Origin: Liolophura sinensis
Taxonomy: Eukaryota > Mollusca > Polyplacophora > Chitonida > Chitonidae
Assembly (NCBI RefSeq): GCF_032854445.1
Contig: NC_088303.1
Coordinates: 37,023,501 to 37,087,500, forward strand
Length of the DNA: 64,000 bases
Direction of reading: 5' to 3'
Position numbers and translations under genes: made by a program
Part shown: piece by piece, positions 49,501 to 61,500 of the stretch
Layout: every line of letters starts with the position of its first letter
How positions within the stretch are numbered: the first letter of the stretch is position 1
The notes under the pieces: model-generated
What the model saw: the letters and a program-made list of their open reading frames with translations, nothing else
Database searches by the model: none
What the model was told of the DNA's origin: nothing

Positions 49501-52500
49501 GCATCTTTGATCGAGTCGAAAAATATAAACTAACAATCCACCTAAGGCAAGTATTTGTACTTCGCGTTAATTTTGCGGCGATTGTAGATATGTACAACAT
49601 TTATCCGATTGTTTTTTCTGACCGTAAGTTGCAATTACTGTAGCTTATAATCCCTTTGTGCAAGAAAGTATCGATTGTAAGCTACGGATATGATCGAGAT
49701 CTAAACGATTTACAGTCAACGATCCATTTGTGCAAGGGGTCCCTGGCCTGTAAATCCATCCCTTCAGCTTATATAAGGTAATTCATGAAGTAATGTCTCA
49801 GTATGTACACACTTATTCAAAGAGTTCTTTTAAAAAGACAAAAATATTGATACAGATTCGTCAACCTAGTGGAGATATCTCTTTGCTATTTCCTTTCCCA
49901 AAACACTAACCATGCTGTTTTCCAGGTTGTGTTCCACAAAATACCCCATCCAATATTTAAATGGACATACCGCCGACGGCGAAAAAAATGTGCTGTTGTT
50001 TTAGACGTCATCTACGTAAAATTGAAACTTCCAGATGTCTACTGACATGTGTCTGACGCTGAGTGAACAATCGATTGTCCAGTTTTACCCGGGATTCCCT
50101 TCGACCTCTGTATTTTTTCAGTCAGCCAGATATCTCTTTGCTATTTCCCTTCCCAAAACACAAACCATGCTGTTTTCCAGGTTGTGTTCTAAAAACTACG
50201 CTATCCAATATTTAAAGGGACATACCGCCTTCAGTTCTGCCATACACATCTTTGGGAATTACGAATACTTTATAAAAAATTATCGCTAGAAAGGAAGATC
50301 ATATTTGATTTATTAGACTTCTAATTTGCTTTCGATCTATCGCATTATTTGCATGTGCGATCCACAAGCGAACGTCGGATTGTGGGAGTCTTTACACTGC
50401 CGTATTTACATGTTATTGGCCAGACAGTTTAGACCAGTGACGGATTTCCCCTTGATATTCTCTTAATTGGCATCTTTCGGAAAATGTAGGCACAGGAGGT
50501 TTAGTTAGGGGTCAAATTCAACCCATTGTTGAATTTTAAAAAAGGACAGTTTGTAACATATTACCAAGTGTATTTCAAGGAAAATTTAGTGATACATGTA
50601 TATTCATGCAATTAATCATTAAATTAGCTAAACAGGGCTTCTACACTGTTATCATATCAAGAGTCCCAAGAATGGATATGAAGGAGTAACGGATGTAACA
50701 CGTGTAGAAAAGTGGCGTTGGTCTGTGAAGTTTATGCTAAAATATCGGGTGTTTACTATTAAGTATCTGCTGTACGGTTCTCTATGGCATATTGTACACA
50801 ACAGAATTAGTTTGAACCGATTCAGTGGCCGAATGGTTAGAGCGTCCACCTGGAAGCTGTGAGACCCGAGATTAAAGCAAAGGCTTTAAAACTGGTATTC
50901 GTTGCTGCATCGCTTGGTGCTTGAATAGGTTGGAGCAAGGAAACAGGACTGGTTGGCCTGGTGTCAGTGTAGTGTGGCTGGGTGGGGTGTCATGTCCATG
51001 TTAATAAATTGTCTTAAGTGGCGGCAGCACTTTGGCCGCATGGAGTCGCCTGATGACTTCTCGTCGTCCTATGGCTGAAAAATTGTTAAGCACGACGTAA
51101 AATCCCAATCATACATACATATAGAATTTGTTTGCCTACAGTCGACACAAACTGTCAACCTGAACGGCACGCATAAATTTTGATGTACAGAGGTAAATTA
51201 CATATTACAAAATGTTTCCTCTTTTCACAGTTAGTATATGTTTACAAGTACATGTTTCACATCAGAATACATATGGACTACATCTTCGCCTGCAAGAATA
51301 GGTATGTCATGGGAAGTACTTCACGACTCAAAGTCTAGTAGATAAAGGGCTTGTCACGCGTCAGTATAGCTGTACTACAACTCACTTTTGGACTGTACTG
51401 CGATATTTCGTTCTCACACGAATGAAATATTGTTAAGTATGACGTAAAACCCCCAAGCACACAAACACACTGCGATATTAATTCCTTCGCTTTGAAAGTG
51501 ATCTCCACAACAATCTATGTTGAGGCACGTATCTCAACAACACGAACCTCAGTCACATGCATCTCAGCTGCCTCAGTCATGCGAACATGTATCTCTACTG
51601 CAGGTACCTCAGTTATAGGTATCTCCGCTGCCTTCATCACCTGTACCTCATGTTAAATCCTGATGAATTATTGGCGAGACAACATGATATTCTGAATAAT
51701 TCGAGACCAGTGACGTCTAATCGATATTAATAACAAATGCATTTTTTCACTCAATTCTGCTTACGTCATGGTGCTAATGGGCGTGTAAGTTAGGCATGAA
51801 CCCTGACCGAAATAAATGAACAAGAGGCCAGATTTCACCGATCAGGTGTGACCATTTGACAACTAGCACAATGTGGTCGATGCTATGGATTTACTCTCTA
51901 TACTGTAGCTTTTATATATCGTACATTGTCTCCACTTTCGCAGGTTCACTTGTCCTTGGACTACTTGCGTCATGCTAGTGACACGGAATTCGAAGCAGAG
52001 AAAGAGTATTATTACACCTACTGGCTCAATGCAGGTAATTATGGCGTATCTATACCTTTTACCTCACTATTACCTCACTCGACTGGTGTGAAGTCGGTTC
52101 TTTGGACGGCCTTAAAGAAAATGGGAGAACAGACATACTCTCCAAGATCCTTGAAAACTGTTGACTACTTCTCTTTCAGTAATTCGGTACTGTGTTCGTA
52201 CTTAACATACTTCCCTTGTTCTTTGGTAGGTTGTGTTAAATGTCGTGTTGGGAATTGGATTTGAGATTATTGACCTGGGACATCCATATTGGTTGACGGC
52301 TGGTAAAACACATACAAAGTTTCCTTCGTTTATAGTTTGATGAAGTTGTCTTAGCCGCAATCTTCCCATGCAACACTGTTTTCAGAGTTTCGTTCGTCCC
52401 ATAGTCCTTTTTTCAATGGCTGAGGCACAGTTTATAAACCACTTTTCCTGCTTTCAGATCGGTTCTACTGGAACTCATTTGATCCTATCAACATCGCTGA

Positions 52501-55500
52501 AGGATTGTTCGCTATCGGCAACATTATCAGCTTTTCTCGGATATCTTACTTGCTGCCTGCTAATGAAACACTCGGTCCAATGCAGATTTCTCTTAGCAGA
52601 ATGATCAAGGTGGGTTCTTCGAAAATCAGTTCTGAACGTGAGCACATGAGTTCTAACCTGTGTTGTGTAAGTTTTTGATCTGTCTGGGGCATAGCATTTA
52701 TCTAAATTCTGGTTCGGTTGTTATTGCCATCAATATATCTTTTGTCAACCCGAGGAAGTCTTTATTCTTGTTTTCAGTGGTTTGAACCTTAACACTCACA
52801 AAAAAGAAAGAGCTCACACAAGAATCATTTAAGTATTAAATCAATTATTAGGAGCCCAGAAGCGAGTTAATAGTTATACGCGGAATAAGCTCTGTCTTCA
52901 GCTTTAATTAGCAAGACCGATAAATACTCTCTGACATAGCACGAACATTGTGTAGCGACAATAGTGCCTCTGCTGTTTAGAGTGCCACTCGCCAGAGGCC
53001 TGAGATTCTGAAAATTAATAGACTTTAATGGTATCCATCGTAACACAGGAACTCGAGTTGTATAGTAAGTTCTCAGACTACACAAACTTTGCACTTTTTA
53101 TAGGGATACAAAATCAAGGAGCACTGGGTGACACTGGAGATAAGGTTTCCTGGGTTAAATCTTTCAGTCATGGTCACGCTTGAATAGGACGGCGGCCAGC
53201 ACTACAGTGTTTTACCGTTTGAAAACGAAACCTAAACATCACGAAACATAGGTCACACAGAACAAACCTCTTGATGGCTAATAATCAAAGCTGACAAGTA
53301 AGAGAAATTTGCCGTTTTATTCGAAAACATATTATTTACACCTTGAATCACTATCTTCAAAAAGTAATGTGCACTTGATGACTCAACCTGTACTGGTATG
53401 TGGTAGCAGTGAGGTCAAGCCAGCAAGGGCAAGTTTTTATAATTAGCCGAGTCATTTTATAGAACCCTCCAATAAGCAGTCTGGCTGAAGTTATTTCGGG
53501 ACTAACAGTGGTCCCTGTTATATAATTTGATCACAACTAGAGTGATTACTATCACTGACTGGCAAATCATGGTGTGAAAAATTACCACAAAAATTACCAC
53601 ATAAGCATCACTGAAAAGCAGTTTGTTGATGAACCAGCTCTGAAACATGCAACTAATTAAATATTGTTGTAGTCTGTGCATGATTTACCTAATCCATGCA
53701 TTGTATCAGGGAAATTGTTTTAGTTCATCTTCTGCACAAAATGTTTTCTTTTTTTTAGCAAACAATTAACATATTGCCTTTCTTAATATTTATGACATTG
53801 TTCACACGTTTAATTTTTACTGTGATTATTGTTGATTATGACAACAATAGTGTATGGCTGTCGGGTGGGAATTTTGGGCTGTGAGAAATGACGTTTAACA
53901 ACAATCAGCTAAATACAGTGTACAAATGCGTTGAAATATACATTCGGAGTAATACGTATTACCTGCTTAACCTAAGAACCTTGTTCGATAAGGCCGAGAA
54001 TCGGCCTCAGGCAGGTATGATAAGAAAGTGCAAATTTCAAAATCTCCGCACAGTTTTGTAAATCTCCGGCTAACAAGTGTAAAACTTGATCAAAGCACCC
54101 ATTGAAAGTTATACGGCCGTAAAATATGCGGTTACCTCCTAATGGCCCACCGAAACTGCTCTCTTAGTCAAAAACGCCAATTTTTCGTTCCAAAGTCACT
54201 GTATTTTCATGTGTGTATTTCTAATTGCAGTCAAAGTTTCACTTTGGTTAACGTTTGTCTTCATGTACAAAACTTTATAATGCGATCAGTTTTGTCACAT
54301 TTTTGCAAGTTTAAAATCCTGATTTCTGCAACAGCCTTTCACGTATCCTTCATAGTACAGCAAACTAACGCACTCCTTGTGCAGAACAGGCAGCACCTCT
54401 AGAAAGAGTTCGGATCTTGGTGAAGCTTTTTTCTTTAGAAACATACTTTTGTGTGAGTAAAGATAAAGGCCGTCTTGCATTAAATAAGTGTTATCATGAA
54501 TTATAATGGATAATTGTAAAGGCATGGTATACTTGTGGCAACTATGTATATGGCGAAATCATATGTGAATCCTGCTTTGTTAACATTAACCTGCTACGCG
54601 TAGCGGAAGTATAAGCATGAAAGTTACATTTGTTATATATTTATATAATTGACTGGTGAATAACTGCATGCTCAAGAATTGTTCAGAAAGTTTCATTTGT
54701 GGTGCCATGACTTCTCCTCCCTCTGTAGTGTCTAATGCAAAAAATATATTTCGGCGTGACTGAAGTACGCCACCACTTTTCCATTTTATGACCTATGCAT
54801 CGCTCCAATGCTTGTTTGAAGCTTTTATAAGTCGCTTGCTTGCCATATAACAGGAAAAGAAGAGTAAAAGAGAACTGAAAAAAGAAGTGGCTTTACGACT
54901 GTGTCAGTAGCTGTCACTCAGCGTTATAGTCAGTTTCGCTTCTTCACGTACACAGTTTCTTGCACTGGCGCCCATTCCCCGCCTTACCATACAAGGTGGT
55001 TTCGTTTTTAAAAGCTGGTCAGAAGTGGGTGACTGTGAACTTTAACGCGGCACTCTGGCACGTAAGCCCCACGAAGCTGTCTGGCGACAATTGTTTTGTC
55101 CAAGTCAGTACATGATTATTTTTCGAGTGCATTAATTTGAGTAGCACTGGCCCCTTTGTACTCTCTCCTTCCACATAAAAGTCACACCTTTCTTTTTTCG
55201 CATTTCAACGCTAATTTTTGTTTCATATTTTGTGGTTATTGTATAAAAATATACTGGCCGGGTGTGAAGTGGATTGGATGCTGGGCTATGGAGAAAATCG
55301 AAGGACAGACATATGAAGCTGATTTCCCTTATAGTTCTATGACGTATAAACGTGTGTATGTGTGCTTCATTCACTGTAGTGTTCTACTTTTAGGATTTTA
55401 AGTATTATTATTTAATACTTCTCTTTATTTACAATTTTAGATATCATACTGATCCAGTATTCCAGATATAGAATTGATGTAGAATCGGAGTAAATAATAA

Positions 55501-58500
55501 CCAGCAAACTAGGTCTAGATAATAACTTTGTCTTTTTTTTTGTATTTGCTTCAGGATATTTTGAAGTTCCTTGCTGTGTTTAACTTGGTGATGGTAGCGT
55601 TTCTGGTGGGATTGCACAACCTGTTCTGGTACTACAGCGCCAGCGACTCCATTGAGACGGTCAACAAGAACATTACTACTAAAGCTGAGATCTACTTTGG
55701 GAAGTGAGTGATAAGATTGACTCTCCCACGTACATGGAAATAACCTAGTCCTCTGGAGGGGATAAGAATTATGACCAGGCGAGGGCGAGCATTTGTTGAT
55801 CCTAAAGCTCGCAGGCAGGGATTCTAACGTAAATCGAATTTGTCTTTCTCAGTGACATTTCGACCGGAAGCAAAAATATTCCCAATTCAAGTCTAGCTGC
55901 AGTTTACTAAGATGCAATGAGTGTCGTTAAAAATAGATGTGGTGCTATTTTGGACATTTTGTGACGGAAGTAAAATCATGAAATGTCAGTTGATCAAAAC
56001 TAACGAAGCACCAGTCTTTTGCGAAACGATTATTTACTGTTCTTTTAACATGGACGTAAGGCGAAAGTCTTAAAATGTTCGTAATGCGGATATCCGATAC
56101 ATATATGCCCTTGATATTGAATACTCCGTTCTCTGACTTTTGAGACATTAGCGCATAAATCATCTTAAGAGACCAGCGCTTATTTCGACTGAACCATGGA
56201 GGCCTCCGATTACTTTAGTCATTGTGTTTATTTTGGATTATCGGCGTTGGTCAAGAATTGAATGATGCCAGTTGCTGGTTGTTTAAGATGATAATAAAAC
56301 AGAAACGTCATTGTTGTATACGTACGAATGGTCAGTTTCGAGATTACATATCAAAGTAAAAATAGTTTCACAGAGCAAAGAAAGCCAGGCCATAATGACA
56401 AGCTTTTGGACATTAAGCATGCTCTGTCTTTATTTCATAGATGAATGTAAACTAAAATAAATGAATAAATGAGATTCAGCTCGTCGTAATAAGTTTAACA
56501 AAGTTTGACCTCTCTGCACTTCTGCGCACGTCAGGTCCAGCTCCTTTGGAAATGAGCATGTCAGGCATCGCTGTCGTGATAGATGTTTCACACTGTGTAT
56601 ATTGCTACGGTCCACTTTGGCTATTGTAGAAAATCAATTCGTGAAAGCCTTGTTTATTCCTTGCAGCGTGGTGGACACATTTCGGACGGTCTTCTGGTCA
56701 CTGTTTGGCCGCGGAGAGCCGTCTGTGGTTCAGTTGAACGGATATGACAACACGTTGACGGAAGACATTGGCTACATCATCTATGGGGCGTACAATGTGG
56801 CCAGCGTCACGGTGCTGCTTAATATGCTTATCGCCATGATGACACGATCCTTTGAGAATATTGCCGTAAGTACAAATAACAACAAAAATGACTACCTTTA
56901 CTTACTACTACTTAGAATCATGATGCTGATGCTTAATAATAGTGACAATGATAAAGACTTCATCTAAAGAGGGTGAAAAAGTTAACAGATACACTGCATA
57001 AATCCAAACGTAGAAATGATTTTGTGATAAGTACTATTAAACGTAAACATGATTTCTTGGGGATAAATAAAGATGTAACAGGTTTCTTCGGTTATGTACT
57101 AACGCACAAAGTGCTTTTTTTGGAATAAGGACAAACTCTGTCAGACATAATTACTGGAATAACCCCAGCTGTAAACATGGTGAGGAGACAACCTAACACT
57201 TATATTGGGGATTAACAACAGCCACAACAACTAAACTTATAAAAAATCGTTTGAAAAACCATGGTGTTGACTGGAAGACATCTTCAGCTAAGCTACAGAC
57301 GTGATCTGATGACAGTCTACAATAAAACAAGAGATATTGTTGTGATCAATCCTATACGTCATCTTTGAGTTTCTTCGTATACTTTGTTAAATGATATTAT
57401 GTTATGACTTTGGTAATCTCTGACATCCTTATTGGTAATGTAAAGAGTGGAGAAAAAAACCACAAAATACAACACTGAGATGGACAAATGAAATTCTTTA
57501 TTTTCCCACCCCCTGATCTGGGCATATGTGAGCAACATTAATGTACGATGTAGGAATCATCCAATTTAACCGACAGGCAATTTTCACAAAAAATGAAGAA
57601 ATGTATCAAAACAAGTACTACACATTGGCTGAAATTGTTTCATTTTACAAAACAGTGTAAATATACTCTTGAGCTGGACCTCATTTCTGACGTCTTCGCC
57701 ATGGCATTTTCTAAGTAAGGTATAGCATCATGAATTTGTCGATATTGGGAACATTCTGTTACAGGGGCGATCTTTATGTGAATACGACTAATATGATGTT
57801 GATAGCGACGTTAAACACTACGCAAGGAAAGAAAGAAAGACAACAGTGCTCAAGACTGAAATCCAGATATATTTATATCAGTTTTGCTTGTGAAGACATC
57901 TGTCCTGTGGCTTAGTTTACATCTGCACACCCGTCACATAACCATGCATGTCGATATCTGCACTTTAAGTAAATGCTAGTTTTTTTTGGCTTTTTCGTGG
58001 TGTAAATGGAACCCTGCTGAAAAAAAAACATTCTTTTCCACATAGCACACGTGATTTGATGACTTTTTGTCAAATCATCTGGCATGTTTTGGGAATGCAA
58101 TTCCCACTCTGGAGACCTATATGTGGAATTAAATCCCATTTAAAATCCCATTTACTTGCCCTGAATGTTGGCATTGTAATACCTTGGGGTCAGTCCCGCA
58201 AACTCACTTTCCTTCATACTGGCTGTTTACGAATGGTGGGCCTCGGGTGTTACCCAGGCGAGCTTAAACAACTGTTAATTTGCACTGTTGTCAAGAATTG
58301 GCGTATATTTACCCATTAGAAAAAGCTGATAAGGTTGCCTGAAACAGGTGACACTCCTACCCGCGGGAGATATTGACAAATGTAATGGCCTTCTTCTGTC
58401 CAAGAAGTCCCCAAACAGATCGTCAAGGCCAGTAGTCTGTGGGGAAGGCGTTGTTATGCAGTTAGGAAAAGCGGGTATAGCCTATCTGAAACATATCATC

Positions 58501-61500
58501 CGCGACTTTTTTTGTCGCCACGTTAACGCTGAAATACTGTCAATTTAACACCAAACCTCAGTCATTCATTCTTAATTGTTCATATACCTTAGTAACTACG
58601 ACTTCAATCGTTGCTGAAGATTTCGTCGCGATCAGTGGGTATATAGCATTTTTAGGACAGTAATGCCATAAAATAGTTATATTACAGGACCAGACAGCAC
58701 CTGGCTACATATTTCAGTCGAAAGCAGGATTCTCAAGCTTTCTAAAAAAAATTTTAATGAGACTTCACCGAATAACATGTAGAACAAAATGTCAGTACTA
58801 CACAAATGGCTGGTGTGAATCGAGGCAGACATCTTGAAAATTTTATCCAATCAAACGCGTTGCTGTCAGATTGCACGGCATAATCTGTGACGTAGCTTTT
58901 ACGTATAGCCGATGAGCTGTTTCACTCTGTGTTGTGGAGCAGGATTGTATCATTTACGGGCCACCAGAGACGTAAAATTAGTTGATTTACAAGCAGTGTA
59001 ATATTGAACGACGGTGTCAGAGGGTAGCATACTATCTCGGCCCTAACCGCATTCATCTCACCAGTAGACCCTAGGCCTACGTGGACACGCTGTTTAAATT
59101 ATACCAATACATTTTTTTGATCGTTCATTTTACCGTTTCTAAATAACAAAGAGTGAAAAATACATTAGGATGCCGAAGGTTCATGGGAATGAGAAGAGGG
59201 CATCGAACCGAACAATGCTTAATATTTATTAAATCTTATGATATAATTTTTTTTCTCTACGTTCATGAGAACTGAAGAATTTAAATTTTACTGCTTTGTC
59301 TTTATTGCATATAAGGGGTGATTTTTTCTGTTTTCTTTTATAAAATACAGTAAAATTATTGAAACGGCGCGTCAAAGCCGAGGTGCTATCTCAGAAGTCC
59401 GCAATAACTAGGTCAGCACTCCTCTCATCTTAGAAGCCGCCACTATAAAACTGAAGCATAAAATCGAGCGACAGTCGAATAGATCAGCCTCAGTGGTGCT
59501 TAGATTTATTTCCATTTGTGTCAAAATCACCAGCACACCCCTCAGGAGGCTACGACCTGAATCAGGAATACCCCGACCGTGTATCTGCAAGGTACTTAAG
59601 CTGTAATTGATATCGCAGGTTTGTTGCATCAACAGTTGAAGCAGTGGAAGAAATGTCCTTCCAGTGTGTCAACTTTCCGAGAAAGTTATTTATCACTACC
59701 TTCATTGCTATCTGCCATCGATTACTGTTTTGACTATAATACGAAAAATACCTTCGACGTTAAAGAGCTTGAGAAAACGTGACTCACCTTGCTGTTGGTA
59801 ATGGAGACACGCTGAAACTGTGTCATGACGAAATAAAGTTACTTTGAAAGATAGTCTTTCAGTGGATATAAACATTAGTCAGGTGCTGTCTTTGACTTAA
59901 ATGGTTACTATGGTATATAGGAATATGTCGGGAAGATAAAATGTCTGACCTGTAAAATCATAACACTAAAGAAATGAAGTGTTTTTCAATAATTCATTCA
60001 GACTATGTTGGGAATTCAAAAATTTGCCGTACATATGTCGATAGATGTATGTTTCGTCCAGACAGCAAAGAATCGGTTTCACATGGACGGTGCTCTAAAG
60101 GCCTTATCGGCAAAGATAGGTAATTATCCCGTGCTCACAGACTAAAGTATTTGATGCATAATTTAGCTATGCTAAATGTCACCTAGGCTGTAGGTGTACA
60201 TTAGTGCTTATAGCTAGTGAACAGTTCAGCCAGTGTTCAGATATTCCGTTAGAGGAATATGCGAAGGCGTCCCTTTAAGGCTTTGTTTGTACAATATCTA
60301 TATCTGTTCAATCGATTGTACTACGCCCCCATGATAGTGAAGTCATCTCGTTTATAGCCGGTCATGTTTGTGAAAATGTTAATACCGGACCAAATCTAAA
60401 ATAGTAACATTTTCAATGTTTTGCCGCTCTTTTGTAAATCGGTGAAGGTTAGCCATGAGTAGCAGTGTTGATGACGTCAACAACTCGACTAGTTTCAAGT
60501 CCTTAGAAATTCCATCTAGACAATTGCTATGGATATTTGTACATGTATGTTTTAAGCCTGTGGGTATAAAATCTAACCCTCAATCTGAAGGTAACTACAC
60601 CTCAGTTAACAACTGTAAAAGTAGCAATCCTGAACCAAAACTGGTTCTGAGCGTTCACAGCCGAACGTTTAGGTTGATGAATCACCGGCACTCACTCCCT
60701 CTCACTCTCGCTTAATACACAATTTAAGGTTGTTTGGCGTTGGGTAGAAGTTTGCCGTGCTATATACCGGTTGCATCCACCCATACACGTGACTACTGTC
60801 ACAAAATCGAAATATTTTTTTACAGTGCATGTAAAACAAATAAGTAAATAAAACATTTCGTTAGATATTGCAAAACAAATGTTGTTGTGTAAAAGTATGA
60901 ATTGGTCATTCATCTCTTTCTAATCAATTTCTTTGTTTTCTTGTGATTCATTGATTTAGTGGTTCAGTCATTGAAACAATCGATAATTTATGCCACCAGT
61001 ACTATTGCTACTTTCAGGAAGACGCCGATGTTGAGTGGAAGTTTGGACGCAGTCAACTTTACATGGATTATATTTCCCGGCATTCCGTACTTCCGGTGCC
61101 TCTTAATCTCCTCACGGTCCCGAAAGGAATTGCTCACGTGATCCGCGATCTGTGTGGCTGTTGTTCATGTTGTAGTTGCACTGGGGAGGATGAAATTGAT
61201 TCCACTCGCATCAAAATGCGCAGGAATGGACACTCGAACGGCAAGGTATGTCTATCTTTTAAGAAAGGGCAAGTTATGAAAAAAAAGTCAGGCTTGAACG
61301 AAAAACTGTTTAATTGGTGTAGGCTATCATTTCTCGACCATTGGAGGTGAGAATGCAAATTTAATTTTTGTTTTGTGACATCACAGTGTATGATCCCATT
61401 ACCACCAGTTTAAGACTAGCAGAAGAGAAGATCAAGAGGTAATAGAGTCGATCCCAGGCGTGAGGCTGTTCAATACCCATTGGCCAAGAATTTGGAAATC

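Larger units (their letters stand above)
48380..51943 (+). other. TRPC intron 7
   Basis: 3.6 kb with a direct duplication (49873), SINE-D (50817), a short SINE-D-like tail at about 51418-51470 and repeat B. A 105-codon frame at 48921-49238 is unrecognised. Confidence 0.85.

Noticed and set aside
50817-50875. tRNA gene
   Set aside because: The A box is good but the B box and stem pairing are degenerate, and the sequence continues into a SINE body and tail.
51231-51301. Exon-like block with acceptor TTTTCACAG and donor ATAG|GTATGT between TRPC exons 7 and 8
   Set aside because: Its 71 bases end in phase 2, while exon 8 needs phase 0. Exon 7 and exon 8 join correctly without it and give the family's loop length.
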